Shown here: positions 1 through 7,273 of the stretch, in pieces | Layout of the letters: every line of letters begins with the position of its first letter | Position numbering within the stretch: the stretch's first letter is position 1 | Source: Hyphomicrobiales bacterium | GTDB taxonomy: Bacteria; Pseudomonadota; Alphaproteobacteria; Rhizobiales; OSC116 | Length of the DNA: 32,772 nt | Direction of reading: 5' to 3' | NCBI GenBank assembly: GCA_002401855.1 | Contig: NVUH01000038.1 | Span: forward strand, 1 to 32,772 | Notes under the pieces: model-generated | Database searches by the model: none | Seen by the model: the letters and a program-made list of their open reading frames with translations, nothing else | What the model was told of the DNA's origin: nothing | Made by a program: the position numbers and the translations under genes

Positions 1-91
1 CTTGCAACACGCTTCGAAAAACACGGACAGAACTTCCTGAACATGCTCTATATCTATGCATTCAAATGCTGGTGCAATTGAGTCCACACCC
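1..91 (+). mobile_element. Right end of an IS5-family-like insertion sequence, with the transposase C-terminus
   Basis: Frame 1 is open from the window edge to the TGA at 79-81. It encodes 26 residues that begin LATRFEKHGQNFL, which resembles the conserved C-terminal tail of IS5-superfamily DDE transposases (I/LATRYEK.A.NFL). The right terminal repeat probably lies at 80-91 (GAGTCCACACCC), directly followed by CTAG-like sequence of the kind many IS5 relatives target. The rest of the element is outside the window, so the left inverted repeat and target duplication cannot be checked. The family assignment rests on the short tail motif alone. The element appears to have inserted into the 5' part of the following reverse transcriptase gene. 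Confidence 0.6.
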
Positions 92-1550
92 TAGTAAAAA
101 TATTAGAGCACTCACTAGTATATATTCGGAAAGGTTGCTAACGCCAGCAGGAACTTCTGGATTTAGAATAACTACTAAAATACACCCTTTTTGGAATTTA
201 TATCTAAATGGACTGGCGGTTGGAATTGCAGAGAACCTTGAACCAGACAGGAGTGAAAGAGCTCATTCATATCGTTTCAATGATGATGAAAAGCTGTTTT
301 TTAAAAAAGAGGCATCCTGGAGATCTTATAAGGAAGCAACTATTGCAGATGTTAATCTACAAATAGATGGCTCAGTTGTTGTACAAACAGATATATCTAA
401 CTTCTATGAACATATTTATCATCACAGAATTGAAAACCTTTTAGCAGATATTTTTGGGCAAGACTCTACCGTAGCTGTGCAGATCAACGGTATTTTGAAT
501 AAACTGTCAAGCGGAAGGTCTTTTGGATTACCTGTAGGTGGCCAATGTGCACGAGTTCTTGCAGAGGTTATAGCAACATCAATAGATCGCCAAATTACTG
601 AAGATGGCCTGATCTGGCATAGGTATGTGGACGATTATACTCTCATAGCTGAAAGCCAAGCAGAAGCATATAAGGCGTTGTCTACCCTTTCACATAAACT
701 TGCAGACTATGGGCTTTCTTTGAATAAATCTAAAACAATAATTTTGAATGGCCTGCATTACGAGAATTACGTAAAGACTCAATTAGACAGCTCTAGTGAT
801 GATGCGAGTAGGTTAAGAGAGATTGATCTGCATTTTGATCCATACTCTGGTACTGCGGAAACAGATTATGAAGAATTAGTCGAAGCTGTAGACCATTTAG
901 ATATTGAAAAATTATTGGGGACAGAGCTTAATAAATCACAACCAGATGCTTTTAATGTAACGCAGATAGGTAGAACTTTAAAACTTCATGAACCTTTAAA
1001 AGCCTTAAAGCTATGTGAAACTCTTTTGGAAGCATCAAATTTAAATTCTTTTAGAGCTTCTTGGTCATCTATTATGAGAGGGATTGCTGCGGTTAGGGCA
1101 GACGAAACCAAAAAAGAAATATTTGCAGACCTAGACACTCTGATTGATAAAATATTGGAGCATTCGGAGCATTTACTGTTACCAGAGACTAACTGTCTCT
1201 ATTTTTTGAAAATTATTCGCTTTAAGCAAACTGAAGCTAGAGCTAGATTTGTGAATATGAAGGTATTTGTCAAAAATTCTGTAACATTGAATAGGGCGTG
1301 TATTGATTGTTGGATGGAATGGGAAAATAGAGGAAAATTTAATGAAGTTAGGAATAACTGGGAAACCCTGCATGTAGAAGTAAAGAGAATGTTATGGCTT
1401 GCTTCAAAGAAATTCGGAGATGAAGGAAGGCATTTCAGGCAAGGCAGCAAAATGCCTTTTAAAGAAAGTTTAAAACTAGGCATAGAAAATACTGAGGGTG
1501 CTGAGGAAGCTTCTTTTGGTGGATTATTTATGGAATGGGTAAATAAATGA
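66..1550 (+). CDS. Reverse transcriptase of the defence-associated (UG/Abi-like) kind, probably 5'-truncated
   Basis: RNA-directed DNA polymerase. Numbered from the ATG at 66: an N-terminal conserved block around 34-71 (HPFWNLYLNGL, then HSYRF), motif A at 107-113 with Asp109 (QTDISNFY), motif B at 150-160 (GRSFGLPVGGQ), motif C YVDD at 187-190, and a motif D-like YGLSLNKSKT at 215-224. The remaining ~270 residues are a helical C-terminal extension with no domain I recognise. There is no group II intron maturase domain, and I see no retron msr/msd-like sequence. The catalytic aspartates are intact. The ATG at 66 has no ribosome binding site and lies inside the transposase tail, so residues 1 to about 9 are IS-derived and the native start has probably been lost. 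The frame is open to the window edge, so a fusion product could still be made. Its low-GC composition and position beside tRNA-Ser suggest horizontal acquisition. Assigning it to a numbered DRT/UG class would need a profile search. Confidence 0.85.
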   Translation: MLVQLSPHPSKNIRALTSIYSERLLTPAGTSGFRITTKIHPFWNLYLNGLAVGIAENLEPDRSERAHSYRFNDDEKLFFKKEASWRSYKEATIADVNLQIDGSVVVQTDISNFYEHIYHHRIENLLADIFGQDSTVAVQINGILNKLSSGRSFGLPVGGQCARVLAEVIATSIDRQITEDGLIWHRYVDDYTLIAESQAEAYKALSTLSHKLADYGLSLNKSKTIILNGLHYENYVKTQLDSSSDDASRLREIDLHFDPYSGTAETDYEELVEAVDHLDIEKLLGTELNKSQPDAFNVTQIGRTLKLHEPLKALKLCETLLEASNLNSFRASWSSIMRGIAAVRADETKKEIFADLDTLIDKILEHSEHLLLPETNCLYFLKIIRFKQTEARARFVNMKVFVKNSVTLNRACIDCWMEWENRGKFNEVRNNWETLHVEVKRMLWLASKKFGDEGRHFRQGSKMPFKESLKLGIENTEGAEEASFGGLFMEWVNK

Positions 1551-2302
1551 TAAGACAACATGCCCTGAAAGACCCACGAACTATTGCAAGGGCAAACGCA
1601 GGAATATTTGACACCGTCTTTCCTCAATTAAATTCTGGATTAGTCGGCCATTTCAATAGAGAGATATTTGGAAATATAGGTATTTCCCATGTGAGAAATG
1701 AACAAATAAAAAACTGTTCGATTGGCGGGGCTTTATTGTTTGAGATTGCTCTAGTTAGAGCAGAACAACAAATGGATGGCGTTGATGATTGGGAAAATTG
1801 CCTTACTATTGCGTGTGAAAGACAAAGTAAGTATTTCGATGCCAAATTAGTAAATAAAATTACAAAATTTGACAAAATTATCGCGGAAACAGTAGCATCT
1901 AATCTGAGTAAAACGTTAAGAAAAATATCTCTTTCTAAGCCTAGTATGCAACTCATAAGAGAGCCAGTAATTCCAGGTTTTCATTGGATATCTTCAGGAG
2001 TGGGGGACTATTCTATAGGGAACGTACTTATAGAAGTTAAGTGTACCCGTAAGCGATTTGGAATTTCTGATTATAGACAAATAATAATGTATTGGCTTTT
2101 GAGTTATATTTCTTTTTTAGAGAAAAATACACCTGAATGGAGAACCTGCTTATTAATAAATCCTAGATTAAATCACGTATTGAAGATTGAGTTTGATGAG
2201 TTAATATCAACAGCATCAGTGAGTAGATCAAAATTAGAAATAGTCGAGTTCTTTACATCTCTTATAAGCGACCATTCGTTTCGATTGTTAGAGTCAAGAT
2301 GA
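1547..2302 (+). CDS. RT-associated protein with a PD-(D/E)XK nuclease-like motif
   Basis: The start codon overlaps the reverse transcriptase stop (ATGA at 1547-1550), so the two are translationally coupled and very likely act together. The 251-residue product belongs to no family I can name. Its C-terminal half carries GDYSIGNVLIEVKC at about 153-166, which fits the Asp-(x)n-Glu-x-Lys core of PD-(D/E)XK nucleases (Asp154, Glu163, Lys165). It is followed by a helix, DYRQIIMYWLL (175-185), resembling the RecB-type Q..Y motif with Gln178 and Tyr182. The N-terminal half (1-140) looks alpha-helical and has no recognised motif. No signal peptide or membrane segment is seen. Inference: a nuclease effector or processing partner of the RT. 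The fold assignment comes from motif reading and not from an alignment. Confidence 0.6.
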   Translation: MIRQHALKDPRTIARANAGIFDTVFPQLNSGLVGHFNREIFGNIGISHVRNEQIKNCSIGGALLFEIALVRAEQQMDGVDDWENCLTIACERQSKYFDAKLVNKITKFDKIIAETVASNLSKTLRKISLSKPSMQLIREPVIPGFHWISSGVGDYSIGNVLIEVKCTRKRFGISDYRQIIMYWLLSYISFLEKNTPEWRTCLLINPRLNHVLKIEFDELISTASVSRSKLEIVEFFTSLISDHSFRLLESR

Positions 2303-2629
2303 GTGTAAAAATCCATTTTTAAACATTTAGGAAAATCTCTAATATTGTTTAAGTAACAAAACTAGTTTTATATATGGGTTATTTTCAAAGTCCACACAAA
2401 GACTGAGCTTGAAATGATAAGTTAGATAAATAGACCTAATATATAAAGGCCACTGGTCGCACATAGGTTGGAGTATAGAAAATGAGCATGATTACTGGTG
2501 AAGCTTATACTTAAGCCTAAGCGATTTTTTTAAAATATTCGCTCTTTTTTCAATTTTTTCGTACCCGATTTGTTCTTTTAATTGTTTTTATAAAAGCTCA
2601 CTGAGAGCCGCTAATTATCAATATATTTT

Positions 2630-2677
2630 GGTATCAAGCAAAACGTCGCTACGGTATCAACCAAAACGCCGCGCTAC
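2630..2677. repeat. Two-copy imperfect tandem repeat
   Basis: Copy 1 (2630-2652) is GGTATCAAGCAAAACGTCG plus CTAC. Copy 2 (2653-2677) is GGTATCAACCAAAACGCCG plus CGCTAC. They differ at two positions in the first 19 bases, and the second has a 2-base insertion near its end. The copies abut directly, as recombinase arm sites or iterated protein-binding sites do. With only two copies and no spacers this is not a CRISPR array. Confidence 0.7.
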
Positions 2678-2682
2678 ACTTT

Positions 2683-2749
2683 GTGTCCCATTTATATTCT
2701 CCTCGTACGCAGTATATGCGGTTAGAGGAGCGGCACAATACCGGGACAC
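2683..2749. other. Nested inverted-repeat structure (candidate structured RNA or recombination site)
   Basis: Three pairs of complementary arms are nested on one axis: GTGTCCC (2683-2689) with GGGACAC (2743-2749), CTCCTC (2699-2704) with GAGGAG (2725-2730), and CGCA (2708-2711) with TGCG (2717-2720). The result is a roughly 67-nt stem with internal loops and a small apical loop. No T tract follows on the plus strand, so it is not a plain terminator. It could be a small RNA, a recombinase site or a leftover of an integrated element. Confidence 0.5.
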
Positions 2750-2907
2750 GACCAATGTAAAAACCTACTTAAAAATGCCCCCATATATGCCCCCAATTTT
2801 TTAAGATGTTGCGAGACGAGACTGGACGCCATGAGACACATAGTAGCCTGCGAATGGCTGTACAGCAAGGTTTTATGGGCTGTATTGGACTTTATGAGAC
2901 AGGGAAA

Positions 2908-2998
2908 TGGAGGAGAGGATGGGATTCGAACCCACGAGACGGGAAAACCGCCTACACGCTTTCCAAGCGTGCGCCTTCGACCACTCGGCCACCTCTCC
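2908..2998 (-). tRNA. tRNA-Ser (anticodon GGA)
   Basis: The minus strand folds into a class II tRNA. Acceptor arms are GGAGAGG and CCTCTCC, and the D-arm region is GGCCGAGTGG. The anticodon stem CACGC/GCGTG closes the loop TTGGAAA (anticodon GGA, reading UCC and UCU). A long variable arm, GGCGG paired with CCGTC, is typical of serine tRNA, and the T arm contains GGTTCGAAT. The gene encodes CCA (plus strand TGG at 2908-2910). The base at discriminator position 73 is T, whereas bacterial serine tRNAs normally have G. A partial copy of its 5' end lies upstream. tRNA-Ser genes are frequent integration targets, consistent with the neighbouring island. Confidence 0.95.
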
Positions 2999-3103
2999 AA
3001 CAATGTCACATTCAGAGATTATCTGAATGTTGGTCTTTCATAATGCGCACGCACATTATATTATCATACAAAGCATGAAGGCAGACTTAATGCCTATTCG
3101 GGG

Positions 3104-3156
3104 CGACCACTCGGCCACCTCTTCAACAATGTGATATTCAGGGATTATCTGAATAT
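3104..3156 (-). repeat. Partial duplicate of the tRNA-Ser 5' end and its upstream hairpin
   Basis: This 53-base block matches 2978-3030 at 48 of 53 positions. On the minus strand it contains the upstream region and about the first 20 bases of tRNA-Ser, then diverges, so it cannot make a tRNA. Both copies include a palindrome with perfect 8-base arms: ACATTCAG/CTGAATGT at the tRNA and ATATTCAG/CTGAATAT here. The arms differ by a matched pair of changes that keeps the pairing. It looks like the remnant of a tandem duplication or of an insertion at the tRNA. Confidence 0.8.
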
Positions 3157-3222
3157 CATGCTTATATATTATGCAGCTCGGTGTGCAACTGATTTTTTGG
3201 GACATATTGATTATTGCACAAT

Positions 3223-3254
3223 AAAAGCCGCTCTGGGTTTGTTGAGCGGCTTTT
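3223..3254 (-). terminator. Intrinsic terminator behind the podJ-like gene (potentially bidirectional)
   Basis: Arms AAAAGCCGCTC (3223-3233) and GAGCGGCTTTT (3244-3254) pair perfectly around a 10-base loop. The minus-strand U run is formed by the A tract at 3223-3226. It lies 20 bases beyond the stop of the long minus-strand gene. The same arm sequence is used by the terminator at 27808-27837. Confidence 0.85.
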
Positions 3255-3274
3255 AAATTTATTTAAATTGGGGG

Positions 3275-6200
3275 TTATAGTGTTGCTGCTTCGAGATTGG
3301 CTAATAATTCGTCATTCACTTCACCATTTACATTTAGATTGTGGCGGGTTTGGAATTCGCGGATGGCTTTGCGGGTTTTGCTGCCCATAACGCCATCAAT
3401 ATCCCCAATACTCCAGCCCAATTTACCTAGCATTTTTTGGGTGTCTTTGATTGATTTTTTATCGGCAATTAAATCTGTGGCTAAGGTGCCTGATTTTACA
3501 TGTGGGCTTTTTTGGCTGGTTTTTATATCATCTGCAGCGATTTCATTTCTTAAATAATTTAGTTTGGGGGCATTGTTGGCATTTTCGGGCAAGGCAACCA
3601 TTTTCCAAGCTTTAACGGCCTTCTGGGCTTGCAGCACTTGCGATGTTGAAAGTTCCAGCTTAATCACCTTGGCGCGTTTTTTAGCTTGTTGATCGCCTTT
3701 ATTGCCAGCAATTGAATACCATTTATAAGTTTCGACTAAATCAACATCGGTGCCGTGGCCTTTTTCAAACATCACGGCAAGATTATATTGAGCATCGACA
3801 AGACCGGCATTGGCAGCCATGCTGAACCATTTTAGCGCCACTTTAAAATCTGGTTTGATAATGGGGTTTTGCGGTGCGGCATTCATCATTGCTAAACGAT
3901 AAATTGACATTAGATTGCCTTGTTCGGCGGCATATTGATAATATTGGCGGGCTTGGCCTAAATTTCGGGCCGTGCCTTTGCCATGTTCTAGCATCATGCC
4001 AACGCTAAATTGGGCGACGGCCAATTTATTATCGGCAGCTTTCACAAACCAATTGTATGATTTGGCCAAATCAATATCCACGCCATAACCCAATGCATAT
4101 CTATTGGCGATTTCAAACTGTTCGGCTACTTGACCAATTTGGGCATTTTGGCGCAATAATTTAGGGCCGATTTTGGTCGGCAATTCATCAAAAACCAAGG
4201 CGGTGCTATTTTTTGTGCGGGATAAATTTGTTACCGTCTTAACAGCATCGTTAGACTTGATTAAGGATGACGAGCCGATGCGGCTATTGTCTTTGACTTT
4301 TATAAATTTACTGTCATTGCCTAATAGGCTGGTGGAATATGATTTGCTGCTCAATTCGGATATTGAATTTGTAATCAAAATGCCATTGTTTTTAAGCGCC
4401 TCTAACTGCACGGGAGTTGGGGTGCGAACCTGCGTGGGGCCATCTGAAAGTTTTTCAAATTCCTGCGGGGTGAATCTGGTTTTGGCGTTTTCTGATATAG
4501 TCAAAACCTGTTTATTTTGCACCGTTGGTTGGTTGGTGGTGGAGGCCAGTTCAATAAGAGCTGGCGGTGTGACGCCTTTAAGTGAATACCAACTCACGCC
4601 GACAATGATGAGGGTTACCAAAATGAGGGCGATCAACACAGGCGCAGCGCCTTTGCGGCTGGTTTCAGCATGGCTTTCATCACGTGCTTGTTGGCTTAAT
4701 TCGTTGCCAACATTATTTTGAGCGGTGGGGTTTTGTTGAGTGCTATTCTGCAATGCTGCGTGTGCTGGCACATTGATTTGATTGAAAAAATCGTCTTCAA
4801 AAATATCTGTCGGTAAATCTGGCGTGTAATGATCTGACATTTTTTGCGCTGCAGGATCAGCAGCTGAATTTTTCTTCAAACCCAACTTTGGCAAAGAAAA
4901 TTTATTTTTGGTTTTGGTTTCAGCCCTAGCTGTTGATGCGCTGGGTATTTGCGCGCCAACATCGCTCACATGATTGGAAGTCTCATCAAACCGAGGCAAA
5001 ACCCGTGGAGCCGGGTTATTTAGGTTTTGTTCTCTTTTTGCAGCGTTTTTAATTTTGTTGAATAAAGATCCACTGGTACCAGGTGAGTTTTCTGCGCCAT
5101 AGCCTTTTTCATTCTCATTTTCATAAGATTGTTGAGCTGCACGGCGTGCTGCAGCAATGAAATCGGTGCTGCTACTGGGTTTTGTAACGGGGCGAGTGTC
5201 AGTCGGTGTTTCTAAACCAATTGGGGCGGTTGCTGGCTGATGGCCTGTTGGCACGTCTGTCTTGCGGCGCTGATGCGGGGCGGCCTCTATATTGGCTGTC
5301 TGTGTAATCGCTGCGGGCGCTGTTTCTCGCATCAACTCTGGGGTTGGCGCGGAAATAGCGGCTGGCGCTGGGCTCGCTTTGGCCGTAATGGGTTTGCGGT
5401 TCGGCGCGGCGATGATATCCTGAGGCTGCTGCGCTTTCGTACCTGCCCCAGGTTGGATAAAATCCTGTTCAACTTGCTCCTGTTGCGGCCTTTGCTGCTC
5501 GTATTGCGAGGGGTTTGATCGTGGATCTGGAGGGCTATAATGCCGCTCATTTTCAACACGCGATAAGCGATTCATAATTTTTTCGAGCGATTTTTCTACG
5601 GTTTTAAAGCCTGATAATTGAGTTTTTTCTGCCGCATCATTCTTGTCTGAAATTTCGACAAATTTATGGGCAATCATCGCATCAATATCGGCTTGATCTT
5701 TCTGCTCATTTTGGGAGGGTTGGGCGTTGGTTTTTTGGTCTATGGCAAAAGCTTTAATTGCAGCTGTGGCCGCTTCTTGTGCCACATCATGGCTGTTGGC
5801 ACGGATGTCGGCAACTGAGGTAATTAACTTACCCATATTGTCTTCCAACCGGTCGATGCCACTTAAGCGATCTTCGGTTTTTTCGAGCCGCAGATTAATT
5901 TGCACAATGCTTTCGCGCAGTTCGGTCATTTCGGCAGTTTGGGTTGGTGCGGTAGGAATGGGTGAATATTCTGGTTCTGGCGCACTCAAAAGATCGGTCA
6001 TTTTTTGGCTGAGGCCACCAATTTGCTGTTCAAGTTCGGCAATTTGCGGGTCGACTGCTGGCTCACTTAATGAAAATTCTAAACGCGCAGAAAGTGACGA
6101 TAATTTGTCTTCCATGCGGTTAATTTCATTATCATAATCACTGGTTTGTGGCTCATCAGCTTGACCTAGATTATTGGGGTGTAGATTATTGGATATTTGA

Positions 6201-7069
6201 TCCAATTGGCTTTTCATGCTCAATTCAAGGTATTTTACGCTGTTGCCATAATCGTTTTGTTGATGGCTGATATTATCGAGCTTGATGAATAGTTCATCAA
6301 AACGCGATGACATGATATTTTGTTCATATTGTTCAGTTTGATTGCTGGTTTTCACATCGTTTTGCACTTGTGTGGCAAGGGTCGTGTTGCTTTCGTTTAA
6401 TTCATCAATTCTATCGGCAAGATTGGCTAAGCGGCTCTCCATATCACCAAATTCCTGATGTAGAGAATAGGCTGCTGATCCATTTTGGTTGTGGTTTTCA
6501 TTTTGGCCTTGGGCTTTGGCATTGAGACTGGCAATTTGTGCCTGCATATCGCGCAGAGCTTGGCTGTTATGGTCATCAACCAATTCTATATGATCAACAA
6601 TATCGTTCAACGCATTTTCAATTACGTTAAAGCCCTTAGATGCTTGCTCTTCAGGTTGGTTGTCATATCCATTTTTTGCACCATGCTCGCGGTTTGCACT
6701 GTGCCCATTGGGAGGGGGGGATAAATGATTATGTTCGCGACTAAATTTCGCTCTATTTGATGAATTTTTCATAGTGTCAACATTCTGGTATTTGCCAGCA
6801 TTCTGCTCTGCATTAAATTTACTATTAGTTTGGGTGTCTTCAGGTTGGTTATCTGGCGCAGCAATATAATCCTTTAAAACTGCCATATTTACAGCATCAG
6901 ACAGCCACTCACCCATTGTCATATCGGCTTTTTGAGCCTGATTTTTGACCAATTTACGGGTTTTTATGTTTATGCCTTTTATGCTCCATGGTGCAGTTGC
7001 TGCCATATCTTTCGCCATTCCTATTTCCGCCCCCAAATGTTGGTGTTTAAAATCGTCATTTCGACTCAA
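3275..7069 (-). CDS. podJ: PodJ-like polar localisation protein (coiled coil, one membrane helix, Sel1 repeats, peptidoglycan-binding domain)
   Basis: 1264 residues. The N-terminus has the short motif MTMGEWLSDAV (50-60) shared by alphaproteobacterial PodJ-like proteins. Residues ~150-510 are rich in heptad-like segments predicted as coiled coil, with a Pro/Gln-rich linker at ~510-720 that includes the family-typical DFIAAARRAAQ (636-646). A single membrane helix lies at ~809-829. The periplasmic part carries about four Sel1-type TPR repeats at ~970-1135 (for example GYGVDIDLAKSYNWF) and a C-terminal peptidoglycan-binding domain 1 at ~1200-1264 (DGVMGSKTRKAIREFQ). PodJ family members organise the cell pole, with cytoplasmic scaffolding and a wall-binding periplasmic end. 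The gene is monocistronic, divergent from the MerR gene and closed by the terminator at 3223-3254. The start was chosen from the first ATG matching the family. The role is inferred from architecture. Confidence 0.8.
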   Translation of the reverse strand: MSRNDDFKHQHLGAEIGMAKDMAATAPWSIKGINIKTRKLVKNQAQKADMTMGEWLSDAVNMAVLKDYIAAPDNQPEDTQTNSKFNAEQNAGKYQNVDTMKNSSNRAKFSREHNHLSPPPNGHSANREHGAKNGYDNQPEEQASKGFNVIENALNDIVDHIELVDDHNSQALRDMQAQIASLNAKAQGQNENHNQNGSAAYSLHQEFGDMESRLANLADRIDELNESNTTLATQVQNDVKTSNQTEQYEQNIMSSRFDELFIKLDNISHQQNDYGNSVKYLELSMKSQLDQISNNLHPNNLGQADEPQTSDYDNEINRMEDKLSSLSARLEFSLSEPAVDPQIAELEQQIGGLSQKMTDLLSAPEPEYSPIPTAPTQTAEMTELRESIVQINLRLEKTEDRLSGIDRLEDNMGKLITSVADIRANSHDVAQEAATAAIKAFAIDQKTNAQPSQNEQKDQADIDAMIAHKFVEISDKNDAAEKTQLSGFKTVEKSLEKIMNRLSRVENERHYSPPDPRSNPSQYEQQRPQQEQVEQDFIQPGAGTKAQQPQDIIAAPNRKPITAKASPAPAAISAPTPELMRETAPAAITQTANIEAAPHQRRKTDVPTGHQPATAPIGLETPTDTRPVTKPSSSTDFIAAARRAAQQSYENENEKGYGAENSPGTSGSLFNKIKNAAKREQNLNNPAPRVLPRFDETSNHVSDVGAQIPSASTARAETKTKNKFSLPKLGLKKNSAADPAAQKMSDHYTPDLPTDIFEDDFFNQINVPAHAALQNSTQQNPTAQNNVGNELSQQARDESHAETSRKGAAPVLIALILVTLIIVGVSWYSLKGVTPPALIELASTTNQPTVQNKQVLTISENAKTRFTPQEFEKLSDGPTQVRTPTPVQLEALKNNGILITNSISELSSKSYSTSLLGNDSKFIKVKDNSRIGSSSLIKSNDAVKTVTNLSRTKNSTALVFDELPTKIGPKLLRQNAQIGQVAEQFEIANRYALGYGVDIDLAKSYNWFVKAADNKLAVAQFSVGMMLEHGKGTARNLGQARQYYQYAAEQGNLMSIYRLAMMNAAPQNPIIKPDFKVALKWFSMAANAGLVDAQYNLAVMFEKGHGTDVDLVETYKWYSIAGNKGDQQAKKRAKVIKLELSTSQVLQAQKAVKAWKMVALPENANNAPKLNYLRNEIAADDIKTSQKSPHVKSGTLATDLIADKKSIKDTQKMLGKLGWSIGDIDGVMGSKTRKAIREFQTRHNLNVNGEVNDELLANLEAATL

Positions 7070-7173
7070 TTGTAACGCGCATCATCAACTTGAAAGTTTC
7101 AAACTATGGTAAATATATGGTTAACAATTTATATTTTGTTAAAAATAATGAACAGAAATTAACCTAAAGGGGC

Positions 7174-7199
7174 ATAAATAATTTGATAAGATTATTTAT
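7174..7199. other. AT-rich hairpin in the podJ-merR divergent region
   Basis: Perfect 9-base arms ATAAATAAT (7174-7182) and ATTATTTAT (7191-7199) flank an 8-base loop, just upstream of the merR -35 element. It may be a second regulator site or a weak terminator. Nothing in the sequence decides which. Confidence 0.4.
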
Positions 7200-7211
7200 G
7201 GCTTTACTTGC

Positions 7212-7240
7212 TTGACGCTTACGTTAACGTAATGTATGAA
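7212..7240 (+). promoter_or_regulatory. MerR-type promoter with a palindromic operator in the spacer
   Basis: A -35 box TTGACG (7212-7217) and a -10 box TATGAA (7235-7240) are 17 bases apart. The spacer contains the perfect 14-base palindrome TTACGTTAACGTAA (7219-7232). An operator placed between -35 and -10 is the hallmark of MerR-family control, and the palindrome resembles sites reported for LiuR-like regulators of acyl-CoA catabolism (from memory). It implies autoregulation and, by read-through, control of the downstream beta-oxidation genes. Confidence 0.75.
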
Positions 7241-7273
7241 ACGGTCTGTAAATTCAAAAGAGATAAAAAAACG

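Larger units (their letters stand above)
2303..2907. other. 605-base noncoding stretch between the RT module and tRNA-Ser
   Basis: No convincing gene is seen. The left part (2303-2620) is strongly AT-rich with long T runs (2524-2560 and 2575-2590) that could end the RT transcript, but no strong GC stem precedes them. The right part holds a tandem repeat (2630-2677) and a nested hairpin (2683-2749). At 2774-2795 there are two closely spaced ATGCCCCC units; on the minus strand (GGGGGCAT) such sequence often lies near the start of tRNA-targeting integrases, but no integrase reading frame is present. The stretch may be the scar of an integrative element. Confidence 0.5.

Noticed and set aside
2388..2397. 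AGTCCACACA resembling the IS right-end sequence at 81-90, possibly a second IS end
   Set aside because: The match is only about nine bases, without a transposase fragment or terminal repeat structure around it.
2630..2677. Possible CRISPR repeats
   Set aside because: Only two adjacent copies with no spacer between them and no cas genes nearby.
2722..3009. Minus-strand open frame of 95 codons across tRNA-Ser
   Set aside because: It is the tRNA gene read as protein plus adjacent noncoding sequence. The GGGGGCAT units hint at an integrase start, but no integrase motif follows.
3104..3125. A second tRNA-Ser gene
   Set aside because: Only about 20 bases of the tRNA 5' end are present; the anticodon arm, T arm and 3' acceptor are missing.
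7208..7273. N-terminal extension of the MerR regulator from a TTG
   Set aside because: It would place the start codon upstream of the operator and -10 box; the ATG at 7274 fits the family start.
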